Notes: generated by a model not told the origin, from the letters alone. A DNA stretch of 64,000 bases from Homarus americanus (GCF_018991925.1 NW_024724368.1:6737303-6801302), one strand, 5' to 3'; counted from the first letter of the stretch, positions 12,297 through 23,917 are shown. Translations and numbers: made by a program.

Positions 12297-12410
12297 CCTC
12301 AGCTTATTTCATCTGATAGTTGAATACCCTAACGATAATTCGGGGGTTGGGTTGGGTTGGGTTGGGTTGGGTTGGGTTGGGTTGGGTTGGGTTGGGTCGG
12401 GCTAGGTTAT
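12297..12410 (+). repeat. Short dispersed repeat with telomere-like tail, copy A
   Basis: CCTCAGCTTAT, then CATCTGATAGTTGAATACCC, then TAACGATAATTCGGG, followed by about 11 TTGGG units ending in GGGCTAGGTTAT. The body matches copies at 25974-26055 (plus) and 15616-15720 (minus), both of which also run into TTAGG/TTGGG-type repeats on the same side. TTGGG is a variant of the arthropod TTAGG telomere repeat. This is the most diverged copy. Confidence 0.65.
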
Positions 12411-12845
12411 ACAGTGTATAATACCCTCCAAATTATTTAAGTCTCGATAAAGTAATGTTAACCCGCGGTCTACAAAATGTAAACAATCAAAATGGCGGCT
12501 TACGAATGTCAACAAAACAGATGCGTCTTTGGGGTGGTTAAATTACTCTATGACTTCGAGTTTCCTGAGAGAAAAGATAATGACGGTATTTACAAACACT
12601 ATCAGTCATGGCCTAAACTTTGAACCACATGCTGAGGTTAGTGAAGCGTCATGAATATTGTGCAATGGTGTCACGACTTCTTCACGGTTTGATTCACTCC
12701 CACTCATTACTTCTGCTTGGAGCCCTGGAGGATATGGATAATGTATCTCTCTCTCTCTCTCTTTCTCTTCCCCACCTCCTGTTTCTCTCCCTCCCTCCAT
12801 CTCTTTCTCCTGCCCTCCCCTCTCTCTGGTTCCCCACCTCTGTCT
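12411..12845. other. Intervening sequence with a CT-rich tract
   Basis: Holds the short ATG-initiated frame listed separately and a CT-rich stretch at about 12745-12835. Opposing open frames over the CT tract are artefacts of its composition. Confidence 0.5.
12492..12623 (+). other. Possible small open frame starting MAAYEC
   Basis: A 43-codon frame begins in a favourable context (CAAAATGGCGGC) and is not repeat-derived. ATGGCGGC contexts are common at animal first exons, so a first-exon remnant is imaginable, but no promoter, splice donor or homologue is recognised. Chance is at least as likely. Confidence 0.12.
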
Positions 12846-13660
12846 TACACTCAAGAACTATAGTGTGAGGAGGACTATAGCAGCTAGCTTCAATAAGACT
12901 CTACACTCAAGAACCATAAAGTGAGGAGGACTATAGCAGCTAGCTTCAATAAGACTCTACACTCAAGAACCATAAAGTGAGGAGGGCTATAGCAGCTAGC
13001 TTCAATAAGACTCTACACTCAAGAACCATAAAGTGAGGAGGGCTATAGCAGCTAGCTTCAATAAGACTCTACACTCAAGAACCATAAAGTGAGGAGGACT
13101 ATAGCAGCTAGCTTCAATAAGACTCTACACTCAAGAACCATAAAGTGAGGAGGGCTATAGCAGCTAGCTTCAATAAGACTTTACACTCAAGAACCATAAA
13201 GTGAGGAGGACTATAGCAGCTAGCTTCAATAAGACTCTACACTCAAGAACCATAAAGTGAGGAGGACTATAGCAGCTAGCTTCAATAAGACTTTACACTC
13301 AAGAACCATAAAGTGAGGAGGGCTATAGCAGCTAGCTTCAATAAGACTCTACACTCAAGAACCATAAAGTGAGGATAAGCAGCTAGAGCCAAGACTCTGC
13401 ACTCCAAGAACCATAAGTGAGAGGCTGGCAGCTAGCTTCAATAAGACTCTACACTCAAGAACCATAAAGTGAGGAGGACTATAGCAGCTAGCTTCAATAA
13501 GACTCTACACTCAAGAACCATAAAGTGAGGAGGGCTATAGCAGCTAGCTTCAATAAGACTCTACACTCAAGAACCATAAAGTGAGGAGGGCTATAGCAGC
13601 TAGCTTCAATAAGACTCTACACTCAAGAACCATAAAGTGAGGCGGACTATAGCAGCTAGC
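12846..13660 (+). repeat. 56-bp minisatellite, ~14 copies
   Basis: Unit runs ACACTCAAGAACCATAAAGT, GAGGAGGACTATAGCAGCTA, GCTTCAATAAGACTCT. Units are nearly identical and differ mainly at GGAGGACT versus GGAGGGCT and GACTCT versus GACTTT. One block (about 13370-13435) is badly garbled, with several small deletions, while its neighbours are clean. AGCTAGCT in each unit is palindromic. Confidence 0.97.
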
Positions 13661-13965
13661 CAATGGTATGGCCCTTCAGGTTATACCCCTACTTACCCAC
13701 GACACAAAAGGCTAAGGACTTTATCGCCATCTGTTTTGTTAGTTTATCGTCCACTGCTGAAGGTGCGGGAAGTTATACGTGCAGTCATCCCCGTCCCAGC
13801 TTTTAAAAGGACCTCAATGGTGATAAGCCTTTAAAAGCTTTCTTGGGCTTTTCTTTGGCTGTATCGATTAAATGTTTGTCATTGTTTATATATCAACATT
13901 GTCTCTATGTATACGCTAACTCAATGTTGATTATTTTAAGACGACATTACTGAATTTTTATCTCG
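13661..13965. other. No gene seen
   Basis: Unique-looking sequence between the 56-bp array and a telomere-like run. An open frame at 13637-13834 begins in the array and carries no family signature. Confidence 0.5.
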
Positions 13966-14015
13966 TAACCTAACCTAACCTAACCTAACCCAACCTAACC
14001 TAACTTAACCTAACC
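13966..14015 (-). repeat. Interstitial (CCTAA)n telomere-like array
   Basis: About ten CCTAA units with CCCAA and CTTAA variants. This is the arthropod telomere motif read as its C-rich strand. Confidence 0.85.
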
Positions 14016-14226
14016 ACAAGAATGACACCTGAGCTCAGATTATTCACACCTGTTTACCTTGAAGACGTGAAAGTACCAAGCAATTACGATGTTAACATTT
14101 CATAATTCACTATGACTTGTATTGAATTATTTATCTACATCTATTTTCCTCTTAAAGTGGAATAGTTACCATAGGAATTTTTTTAGAGTGGTGTTGAATA
14201 TCCTGATAATATAACATGATGGCTAT
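14016..14226. other. No gene seen
   Basis: AT-rich sequence without recognisable features. Confidence 0.5.
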
Positions 14227-14600
14227 TTTCTTAATGTGGGGGCAGGATAGGAGGAGGCAGGCGTGGGGGTAGGATGCGAGGCAGTTAGGCATGGGGTAGG
14301 TTAAGAGGCGTCAGGAGTGGTGGGGCAGGATATGAAGAGGCAGGCGTGGGGAAGGATAAGAGGTAGGCAGGCATGGGGTAGGTTAAGAGGAAGCAGGAGT
14401 GGTGGGGCAGGATATGAAAGTTGGGTGTGGGAAGGATGGGGGTAGGCTCAGGGTGGAGTTAAGAGGCGTCAGGAGTGGTGGGGCAGGATATGAAGAGGCA
14501 GGCGTGGGGAAGGATAAGAGGTAGGCAGGCATGGGGTAGGTTAAGAGGAAGCAGGAGTGGTGGGGCAGGATACGAGGCAGGCAAGCGTGAGGCAGGATAC
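14227..14600 (+). repeat. G-rich repeat with ~158-bp offset duplication
   Basis: Built from motifs such as GGCAGGCATGGGGTAGG, GGCAGGATATGAAGAGG and AGGAGTGGTGGGGC. A segment of about 115 bases at 14299-14416 recurs almost exactly at 14457-14573. The strand is strongly G-biased. Confidence 0.8.
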
Positions 14601-14697
14601 ACCCAGGGTTAAACTCTCAAATATTTACTATACTGTGAACAAGATAACAAAGGTCTTGGTTACTCATGATGCTGTTGTGCTTACGACATGGACCTAC

Positions 14698-14700
<3 letters not shown>

Positions 14701-14732
<32 letters not shown>
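14701..14732. repeat. (GA)n microsatellite
   Basis: About 16 GA units. A purine-rich GGAAG/GAGAG tract continues to about 14830. Confidence 0.9.
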
Positions 14733-14735
<3 letters not shown>

Positions 14736-14832
14736 CCTGTCTCTAACGGTGATGATAGTGGTGGAGACGGAGAGAGAGGGAAGGAGGGAAGGACGGAAGG
14801 AGAAAGGGAAGGAGAGAGAGAGAGAGAGAGGA

Positions 14833-15615
14833 TACCATCAGTGAAGGGAGTTACTGGCAAAGGTGGTCAAGTAGGTAAGTGGTAATATAAACAACAATCT
14901 TCAGAACCAGTTGGGTTGTCAGTACAATCACTCCTGAATACCGAGGAAGAGAAACCCCCCACCCCACCCCCCCCACCCCGGAAACCTCTTATTCGGGTAA
15001 ACAGAGACGAGAGACAACTAGTGAATGAGTATAACATCACACTTGAGTCTCTAAGAAAAAAAAAACCAACCCAAGTGTTTCCTCCATTGACCCCCTGTTA
15101 GAAAGTTGGTAAGATTAATACTCTCTACAAGACTCTGAGTAAGTAATCCCCGTCCGTGAGGTGATTCGGCTCTTTGTCTTGTATAGGTCTAAACCCTAAT
15201 CCCATATCTGGTTAAATTCTATGTGATTTAGATATGGATGGGATTGGTTTCGTAGATCAGGTATTGGGTGTTTGTGACTTATTAGGCAATTATACAGTCA
15301 TACGGGGAATAAATTATCTATCAATTATATCATTCATTCATACTGGAATAATCACCTGTCAAACATTTCATACTATTTTTTACTTTATCCACTTCTATAC
15401 ATTTTATACAATTCATACATTTCATGCATACTGAGTGAATTGAGCTATCGGCATGTATTTGTGCAGGTAAACTTTTCCATTTCATTTGAGAAACAGGTAA
15501 ACTAATGGAAGGAGAGAAACAGGTTCTGGCAAATATAAAAGGTGAAAATCTGACTAAGAAAATTGTATATTGGATCACATGAAGATAAACCACCCAAACT
15601 TATTACACCTCAAGA
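14833..15615. other. No gene seen
   Basis: Contains an A/C-rich run near 14955-14985 and short chance open frames; nothing recognisable. Confidence 0.5.
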
Positions 15616-15720
15616 TTAACCTAACCTAACCTAACCTAACCTAACCTAACCCAACCCAACCCGAGTCAGGTAGCGATAGGGTGTTTAATCATCAGGTGGA
15701 ATAAAATGGGGAGGTTATTC
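15616..15720 (-). repeat. Short dispersed repeat with telomere-like tail, copy B
   Basis: Read on the minus strand it is a body with CACCTGATGATTAAACACCC, then TATCGCTACCTGACTC, then GGGTTGGGTTGGG passing into about seven TTAGG units. It is identical to copy C (25974-26055) over some 22 bases of the body, and has the same tail position and strand relation as copies A and C. Confidence 0.7.
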
Positions 15721-15939
15721 TTACAGTGATCTAAAAAAAATCTTTCTTCATCTGTAAAATCCTTTAGTCAGACTCGCATTCGTGGAGCTGCCTGACGCAA
15801 GTAAACATTACAGAGTCAAGAATAAATGAACAGTCACTAATGTCAATGGTTACACGATATACACAGATACAGTTGAGGCCGAAATTCCCTGAACACTTGT
15901 AATATCTGACATGTAATTGTGGGTCGTTTACGTGGTGTG

Positions 15940-15959
15940 GTTAGGTTAGGTTAGGTTAG
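15940..15959 (+). repeat. Short (TTAGG)n run
   Basis: Four GGTTA units (one telomere-like strand), directly before the AAC/AAT tract. Confidence 0.7.
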
Positions 15960-15963
15960 TGTA

Positions 15964-16043
15964 TTAACAACAACAACAACAACAAAACCAAAAACAATAA
16001 TAATAACAAAAAAATAATAATAATAATAATAATATTAAACAAC

Positions 16044-16108
<65 letters not shown>

Positions 16109-16157
16109 CAACAACAACAACAATATTAATAATAACAATAATAATAAAAACAACAAC

Positions 16158-16216
<59 letters not shown>

Positions 16217-16373
16217 TAACTATAACAATAATAATAATAATATCAATATCAATTATAATAAAAAATAAATAAATAATAATAATAATAATAAAAACAACAA
16301 CAACAACAACAATAACAACAATAACAACAATAATAATAATAATAACAACAATAATAATAATAATAATAAAACA
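15964..16373. repeat. (AAC/AAT)n compound microsatellite
   Basis: About 410 bases of mixed AAC and AAT triplets with brief interruptions. On the minus strand it reads as poly-leucine, an artefact. Confidence 0.97.
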
Positions 16374-16776
16374 CTAAAACAGCTTAGCTACATAATCCTC
16401 AATGGGACACCAGATATTGTCAGAAATGTCCAGACAAACACCTAAGAGCGAATAATAGAGATACAAGAAGTAACACTAAGACCATAGTAAGAAAAATAAG
16501 AATAGCGATAACGTGTAAAAACTGGCCTAGTAGGTGTGTGTATGTGTGTGTGTGTGTGTGTGTGTGTATCCCTGACATAAGGTGCAGGCCAGGACACACA
16601 CACACACACACACACGACCCTACAGGCTCACAAAAACTACCCCCCCCCTCCCCCGCCCGTCACCCCCTCACCCTGAACTAGATTAACTCTGGGAAAGGTA
16701 CCGCAGAGGCTGTGACACTTTAAACTGCTGAGAAATATATTATAAGACTAGACCAGATTCCGAGGGGGGTCAACTT
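16374..16776. other. GT and CA tracts, no gene
   Basis: (GT)n at about 16536-16567, (CA)n at about 16595-16614 and C runs near 16640. The two dinucleotide tracts are complementary and about 30 bases apart, so they could pair as a hairpin. Confidence 0.6.
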
Positions 16777-16870
16777 CCATGGGCAGGGGTGGAAGGGGGA
16801 AGGGGAGGGGTGGAGGGGGGAGGGGGTCAAGGGGGTGAGGGGGGAAGGGGGGAAGGAAGGGGAGGGGGTA
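16777..16870 (+). repeat. G-rich purine tract
   Basis: Many runs of four or more G separated by A, TGGA or TCAA (GGAAGGGGAGGGGTGG and similar). It has strong potential to form G-quadruplexes on the plus strand. Confidence 0.85.
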
Positions 16871-17235
16871 TATCAGTTTTGTGTTAGTGTTATACTTATA
16901 TATAAAAAAATCATGTTAAATCCCTAATCGTTATAAATATATGGAATTGATAAGAGTTGAAAAATGAAATTGATAAGCGTTGACTCCATTAATAAAAGGT
17001 TTGGAAACAGTTCTTATCGTTTATATTCCCAGAAGAAGAAAAAAAATATGACATGAATAATTTTAAGTGACTACAAACTCGTACTAGGAAAATAGCCAGA
17101 CAAATTCTGTTAATCATTTGAATATATTCCTCCCCACCCCCCAAAAAAAAAAAATCGCGAGATGTTTACATAGTGAACTGAAAGTAGAATGTGAATGGTG
17201 ATATTGTAAAACTTGGTGAGGTCCCAGCAGCCTTT

Positions 17236-17238
<3 letters not shown>
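16871..17238. other. No gene seen
   Basis: AT-rich sequence with an A-run near 17144-17155. Confidence 0.5.

Positions 17239-17294
<56 letters not shown>
17239..17294. repeat. (GA)n microsatellite
   Basis: About 28 perfect GA units. Confidence 0.95.
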
Positions 17295-17296
<2 letters not shown>

Positions 17297-17762
17297 AGCA
17301 TCGTTCCCCCATCATTTCTACCTGATGACATTATCTCGCGCTGGTTCACCCCTGCCGCACCTTAACTCCTACAGACAGACACACCAACACCCATGACTTT
17401 ACAACCCACGCCATAACCCCACAATATCAAGAGAGATTTCATAAAAAAATCCCAAATCACAAGTAATGAACCACCTTTCTCTCCTCTTCCTTCCACTCTC
17501 CCTGAACACTTTCTCTCAGGGGGTGAAAGCATTATCAGCGACAACTCAACCCGTACGAGATCCTTGAGCACAAGATTTCTTGCATGACTAAGCATGACTG
17601 TATCCTAATTCCGAGTTGTGTAAACCACCAAGAGACTGCTGCTTGTTTCCTCACTCCCACCAATTGGATCACTAGCGTCTGTAGCCTAAATGACTTATTA
17701 TATATACTCAAGTCATTCAAAGAACAGGTCTGTATTACGTTATATGTCAACAAGTGTGCATC
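17295..17762. other. No gene seen
   Basis: Several opposing open frames of 60-77 codons, none with recognisable content. Confidence 0.5.
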
Positions 17763-17886
17763 CTAACGCTAACCTAACCTAGCGCTAAACTAAACTAACG
17801 CTAACCTAACCTAACGCTAACCTAACCTAACGCTAACCTCACCTAACCTAACGCTAACCTAACCTAACCCTAACCTAACCTAACCC
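17763..17886 (-). repeat. Telomere-like array with higher-order CGCTAACCTAACCTAA unit
   Basis: About 124 bases of CCTAA repeats in which an extra CG appears at regular intervals (TAACGCTAACCTAACC), giving a 16-17-base higher-order unit repeated about five times. The last part loses the CG and becomes plain CCTAA. Confidence 0.85.
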
Positions 17887-17989
17887 AATAAACTATCTTC
17901 ACTTGGCAGATCACAGAACTATCGGAGACGTTCAGGGTGTAAGCATGACCTAAAGTGAGGTAAGTTGTATAATTAAGGAGATATAATGG

Positions 17990-18300
17990 CGGTAAACAAG
18001 GGTAAAAAACAGGTGAAAATAAACAAAAGTAAAAAAAAACAGGTAACAGTAAACAGAAGTAAAAAATAGGTGATAGTAAACAAAGGAAAAAAAAAGGTGA
18101 CAGTAAACAGAAGTAAAAAATAGGTGATAGTAAACAAAGGAAAAAAAGGTGATAGTAAACAAAGGAAAAAAAGGTGACAGTAAACAGAAGTAAAAAACAG
18201 GTGACAGTAAACAAAGAGTAAACGGGAGTAAACAAATAAGATAAAAATAAAGATAACAACAAAACAAAATAGGACGGTAAACAAAGGATAATTAACTGCA
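17990..18300 (+). repeat. A-rich ~27-30-bp minisatellite
   Basis: Repeats of AGTAAACAAAGGAAAAAAAG plus GTGAC or GTGAT, with length variation in the A-runs; about ten units, degenerating downstream to 18490 (AGTAAAC and ATAGCTGA motifs). Minus-strand Phe/Leu/Ser/Tyr-rich frames are artefacts of it. Confidence 0.85.
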
Positions 18301-18788
18301 GTAAACTATAAAAAAAATTGATGGTAATAAAACAAAAACTGGCAGTAAACTAAACAATCAAATTACAAACAAAAACTAGCTAACAGTATACACAACACTC
18401 GCTAAACAATAGGCAGACATCAAACAAAACAATAGCTGATAGTAAACGAAATTAACTAACATTACACCCAAAAAATAGCTGACAGTAATTAAAAATAAAT
18501 AACAATAAAAAAAATAAGAAAAGACTCCTCATGACAGGTGGTGGAAGCGGTGTCCCAATGTAAGCCACGACGGAAGACAAATTCATGAAATATATCTCAA
18601 TACTAAGGGTCGAAAGGTCAAAAGTCAGGAGAAATTGCGTTCATGACCTTCTTCTAGCTGAGAAACTATATCTGAATAATTCTTTAGGGGATAAAAAAAT
18701 AGTAATGACCATGAAATCAAAGTCATAGGTTAAAAGTAAGCTAAGCAAGGTCGCGTTGATAGAAAATTGTTAAATATCTAATAGTAGT

Positions 18789-18850
18789 ACAGTGGCCGAG
18801 TTGGTGTAGTACTCGTCATCCGGCCTGATGGTTCCTCGTTCGATTCAACT
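18789..18850 (+). repeat. tRNA-derived SINE head
   Basis: An A-box-like TGGCCGAGTTGG at 18793-18804 and a B-box-like GTTCGATTC at 18838-18846 are spaced as in a tRNA gene (internal RNA polymerase III promoter). The flanks do not form a proper acceptor stem and no TTTT terminator follows, so it is not a working tRNA. The most likely reading is the 5' tRNA-related part of a SINE. Its 3' body, perhaps to about 19050, cannot be delimited from one copy. Confidence 0.55.
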
Positions 18851-19736
18851 GTATATGGCGGCTATGTAACTTGAGGGTAGGACCGTCAAAGATCTATGGG
18901 ACTCATTTGCAATATCAACGTGAATTCCATCAGATGAAGCAAACTAGCCAAGATATTGTTGAAATATTGTCCCAAGACAAAAAATACCCTATTGCCAAAA
19001 AAATGACCAAGAAGCCACACATCACCTCCAAACCTTACACAATAGTGACACGAATCGACTGATGAGTGATGAAAGTTTTATTCACAACCAAGAACAGTAG
19101 TTCCTGAATCAGAGACCAGAGAGATGATCACTCCTAATAACAAAAACAACCAAAATATCAAAATCACCCAAGCATATATTTCAGTGACTAAGTTCATGTG
19201 AAATTAAAAGGCTTCTAAAAATTGCCACAAGTAACGAAATGAAAGTGATAATAATAAGGACATTCGTATCACCTCTCTCAACTGATACAGGTACTACGAA
19301 AATACAGAAATTATAATTATCTCTTTTATTTTAGGAACACAAACTTCTCATGGAGTATTTGAAACTATTTTTGAGTTTTAACTGAGAGTAAATTAACAAA
19401 CTGACAGACGGACCACCAATCAATTTCCTATATCCCTCAATCAACATCACTACAGCAGTTAATAAAAATATATTTGTGGTTGAAAAATTACCTTAATATA
19501 TCATAAACGACAAGTGATCGTCAACAAGACAAACTAAAACACCTGTGTATGATCAACACCACACCCAGCCAGGTCAGGAGGTGAGGAGGAACAACTTGTA
19601 CAGTTTTGTGGTCTGGTCAGTGGTCTCATTGTGACGTTGGCTGAGGTCAGGGTGGTTTATATACGCTGTGGCAGGTTCCTCATTGGCTAGGGACGTCATC
19701 CTCAGGCCAGCGGAGAAGGAGGAGCAACCCATGGGA
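18851..19736. other. No gene seen
   Basis: Possible SINE body at the start, with a 63-codon frame at 18871-19062 of unknown meaning; the rest is AT-rich and featureless. Confidence 0.45.
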
Positions 19737-20127
19737 AAAAAAAGCTGGGGAAAAGGGGTAAAAGGTTGGAAAAAGGGGAGAAAAGGTTGGAAAAGGGGGA
19801 AAATGTTGGAAAAGAGGGGAAAAAGTTGGAAAAAGGGGGAAAAAGGTTGGGAAAAGGGGGAAAAAGGTTGTAAAAAGGGGAAAAGGTTGGAAAAAAGGGG
19901 AAAAGGTTGGAAAAGGGGGAAAAAGGTTGAAAAAGGGGGAAAAGGTTGGAAAATAGGGGGAAAAGGTTGGAAAAAAGGGGGAAAAGGTTGGAAAAAAGGG
20001 GGAAAAGGTTGGAAAAAGGAGGAAAAGGTTGGAAAAAGGGGAAAAGGTTGGAAAAAAGGGGGAAAAGGTTGGAAAAAAGGGGGAAAAGGTTGGAAAAAGG
20101 AGGAAAAGGTTGGAAAAAGGGGAAAAC
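19737..20127 (+). repeat. Purine-rich ~15-20-bp minisatellite
   Basis: Units of GGGGAAAAGGTTGGAAAAA with variation in A and G run lengths; about 20-24 copies. The long frames on both strands here (Lys/Gly-rich on plus, Phe/Pro-rich on minus) arise because the unit lacks stop codons. Confidence 0.95.
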
Positions 20128-22095
20128 AATCAATCATGATCTTTCTACTCCCTAATATACAGGTATGGGTCACCAGGTATTCTGTGAAGTGTAACACAGG
20201 AGCAGAAAACAATGGTGTATAACTGCTATATTAACAAGTGTAATATATGCGTGAAAAACTGTGAATAACACGATGGGAAAAAAATTCTTAGATGAAATTT
20301 ACATATTTTTTTTCTTCTTCACTACACGACTGACTACTGTGCATTTTTACTTAACTACAACACTACTTCTGATCTCTACATTAAAATAAACTCTTCTTAG
20401 CTACTTTGTTTGATTCATTCGTCTACTTAACCAAATTTACAATATCCGACTCTTATGTTAATTAAAACAGGACACTTGTAGCCCATCAGCGAGTCCTAAC
20501 TTGGTGGAGGAACATTTCAGTCTCGGCTTCAAGTATCACGCGGGTGAACGAGGGTTAACTGCATAAGGCACCGAGAGTTGACGGCCATGACTCAGCCAAC
20601 AACCTGAGAACAACGATGTATTTCAAGGATTTACTCTGAACTTTATTCTGATATTAAAGTTATTCCTCAGTTAAAAGTGACTATTACTCCTCTACCTTCC
20701 TTAAAATAACTAAATCACGCCAGTATTATGCAAATAACGTGACCATATTGTGCTTGTACTGCAATATGTCTCCCATTGTCACCTACTATCTCTCCCTATA
20801 TATACATGTAACTAGAGTCAATGCATAAAGTAGCGTGATTATAACTGGTAAGGTTCAGAAGCAGTGTCTCTACCTTTGTGATTCTGTCGACAGTCGCAGG
20901 GATTGGATACTCAAGTCAGGAAACGTTGTATTTGGCCTGACTCGCTCAACTGTGAACTCTTCCCATTGGTTCACGAGTCCTCATTTACACGTATTCAATT
21001 CAGTTCGACTCGTTTGTGATTCAAATTTCACAGGAGTTCTTTGTTCATACTGTTGACGAGATGAGATACACATATGTATTTCAGTATTACTGTTTCAATG
21101 TGTTTCTTTTATATTGGAAATACAGTCACGACCAGCCATACGGGACACAAAAGCAAGAGATTATACCAACAGAGAGAGATGTTCAAATGAAAGCTTATTC
21201 CAACATATCTTCTCAGCCAGTGACTTAGACGAGGTCCATTAATTCGTCAAAGGTTGAAATGCGACATTCTAAAGCAATGAAGTATTTTTACTATCATCTC
21301 CCACACCTTCTGGTACAGTAATGACAGTGAACCGAGTACTACATGTCCACAGTACAAGAGCTTTCGTCACACCCAATTAACCCAACTCAAATTATTGTGA
21401 AAGCCACCTTAACCGCACATGTAAATCAGCCCTTAAGAGAGGCTAAATTCCTTATCGCACCACATTCCTAACTCCACAAAATCCTAACTCGGATTATTCG
21501 TAATGGATAACCACAGATATCCGAGACCGTGTTATCATATATGTTATTCCCGTTTATTTTCACGATTTCCCGACCATGAATTTATACTGAAAATCATACA
21601 AGATACCAAAGAAACAAAGACAAACAGATTACTATACAACGATGACTCTATTCCATCCCAGGCGATTTTTCCTTCCTTTTTTTTTTGCCTCCTTAGGGTC
21701 ATGAGGAGCTGACGTCACAGTGTCAACATCAAACATGGCGTCAGAGAAAGGGGAGGGTCTTCCTGGTGGTCACTGGTCAGCCCAAACAATACCATGATTT
21801 TCGCCTTCACTGTGTATACAAGATCAACCGACACTCCCATTATGGCCGGATTTCTTATATGTTTATAGTTTAAGATCTGTCATGGGTATCTGAAGGCGAG
21901 TGCAGAGTTTGTACGCTTTAATTTCCACCTAAAATAAAATTCCTTTGCCGTATTGTGATAAAATATTAACCCGGTCACTGTACAATGTTTTATAATCTGG
22001 AAAATAATATTGACAATTGTTTCCCATCATTTATAATCATTATTTTGTTTACTTTCCCCTACTCAAAGTTTTCTCTCATTTGTGTTTGATCTCTA
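20128..22095. other. No gene seen
   Basis: About 2 kb with no recognisable family. A short ATG-initiated frame (MASEKGEG, 20 codons) lies near 21735. Open frames at 20835-21228 and 21503-21712 have no coding character I can identify. Confidence 0.5.
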
Positions 22096-22118
22096 AACAC
22101 ACACACACACGCACACGC

Positions 22119-22150
<32 letters not shown>
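22096..22150. repeat. (CA)n microsatellite with CACG variants
   Basis: CA units interspersed with GCACAC, about 27 in total. Confidence 0.95.
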
Positions 22151-22276
22151 TAGACCAACAGTACCCCAGGAGAGAGAACTCGACTTTCTTATCCAAAAAT
22201 AATAAGAGGATTTAGAAATTCTCTTGCAAAGTATTTCAGTGTGTTACCCAATTAAATACCCTGATTTAAGCTCTTC

Positions 22277-22450
22277 AGTACAATGACTTAACCTTTTGAG
22301 TACAATGACTTAACCTTTTGAGTACAATGACTTTACCTCTTGAGCACAATGACTTGACCTCTTGATTACAATGGCATCATCTCTTCTCTTGAATACAATG
22401 ACTTAACATGTTGAGTACAGTGACTTAATCTCTTGGGTTCGATGACTCAT
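22277..22450 (+). repeat. Degenerate 22-bp minisatellite
   Basis: Units of AGTACAATGACTTAACCTTT plus TG, increasingly diverged rightward. Related inverse-sense fragments (GTACTCAGAGGTTAAGTC, GTACTCAAGGGATTAAG) occur at about 22510-22555. Confidence 0.8.
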
Positions 22451-22555
22451 TTCCACGCTCGAGTACGTTTTAACCAATTGAATACGACTCTCTATCCCCA
22501 ATAAATACAATAACACTGTACTCAGAGGTTAAGTCAACGTACTCAAGGGATTAAG

Positions 22556-23916
22556 CTATTACAAATTTACACCAAGTAAATTTCCACACACAAAAAAAGT
22601 TCTAATTCTTTTGTATAATTGTAGATTAAAAACAAAATCTCAGTTGTGGATAAAATACTCGTGTTGTAGAAAGTAACCTAACCTACTCTCACAATAGTCC
22701 CCGTGAACTACTACAATAGGATTTACAACACTCGTAACACACCCACACACCCTCTGACACAGCCCTTGTAGATGTTCTTGTCTACCTGAGCTGTTAATAT
22801 GTACAGTATCTCTTTTTTTTTATTCTGTCAAAACTAACATCAATGTACAACTAACTAGCCACAATATATAAGTTGACAATATATAATAAAGAGGTATTAT
22901 ATAATTAAATGAACTAAAGGTGTCGTTTTCATGATATAATTAGAGTGTTTTTTTATATACATTCCACAAATAAAACGAGTTAATATATGCATAGATATTA
23001 ACTAAACACTTCTTATAGGTAAAAACATCACCACCACCACTACCATTAATTATCTTCGTCAAGGAATAAAGGAAAGAAGAGGTTGAGGAAGGTATTGTGA
23101 CAGGTGGACAGTTGTGTGGTGACAGGAGACTGAACATGATGACGGGGAGGCCCTACTTAAAATACCTTCCCTATTCTGTACATGTTGATGGACGGGGCTA
23201 GTCACCACACACCTTCCAATTAGCTATTATCCGCCTCACCACCACCACCACCACCTTGTACTACCTCTCACACATATAGCTGGTATTTCTTCTGCTATTG
23301 ATCGTATTCTTTGAGTTGGACAAAAAGCTGAAGTGTAAATGATGATTCACTCAGCATTACCCCTTCGTAGGTTGTGTGATCATTGACAAGGGGGCTTCCA
23401 TGTAGGGTATAGTAGTAGTACCCATGGTTGGTACAAGACTCCAGGGGGGTAGTAGCCATGCCCCATCAGTTTCTCAAGAGGATCACGGCCACACAACAAA
23501 GGATCAGCAAAATCATGAAGACTTTCACAGCGTAATAGGGAACCAGAATTACCTGATGGCTGAGGAATGACATAACACTGTATAAACAGGTAACCCCACA
23601 GCGAACACCTGGACCAGTGACTTGTGGGTCTGCTGGGGATGTGGGTCTGCTGGGAGGTGTGTCTGCTGTTACATACGTGCTACTGAACTTCATAGTATAC
23701 CTGAAATACGCTTGAAATTTACCTGAAACTCGACACAAAAATAAATAAAAAATAAAAAAAAATCCATAATTTTCGTCATCGTTTACTGCTATTTTTCCAC
23801 ACCTGGACAGTTTATCCGCAGTTACCTGAAGAAAGTTGCCTATGCTGCTCAGTCTCTCGCAGTCTCTCTTGTTCGATTCCTAATTCTAGTGTCATTTCTT
23901 ACAACCTCTCCCCATG

Positions 23917-23917
<1 letters not shown>
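22556..23917. other. No gene seen
   Basis: Contains a CAC-triplet run near 23027-23045 and another near 23237-23252. The minus-strand 90-codon frame at 23466-23738 has a hydrophobic stretch near its C-terminus but no recognised family. Confidence 0.45.

Noticed and set aside
12846..13660. Could the 56-bp array be a CRISPR array?
   Set aside because: Units are contiguous with no unique spacers, and the context is eukaryotic. The same applies to the 27-, 40- and 50-bp arrays.
13966..14015. True chromosome end
   Set aside because: Telomere-like runs are short, internal, in both orientations and flanked by ordinary sequence.
15956..16216. Poly-leucine minus-strand frame
   Set aside because: An AAT/AAC triplet tract read in reverse; not a membrane protein.
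17870..18284. Three overlapping Phe/Leu/Tyr-rich minus-strand frames
   Set aside because: The A-rich minisatellite read in three frames.
18789..18850. Functional tRNA gene
   Set aside because: Internal promoter boxes are good, but no matching acceptor stem or terminator; a SINE head fits better.
19574..20222. Long frames on both strands (up to 212 codons), Lys/Gly-rich or Phe/Pro-rich
   Set aside because: Produced by a stop-free purine-rich minisatellite; all frames are open on both strands.
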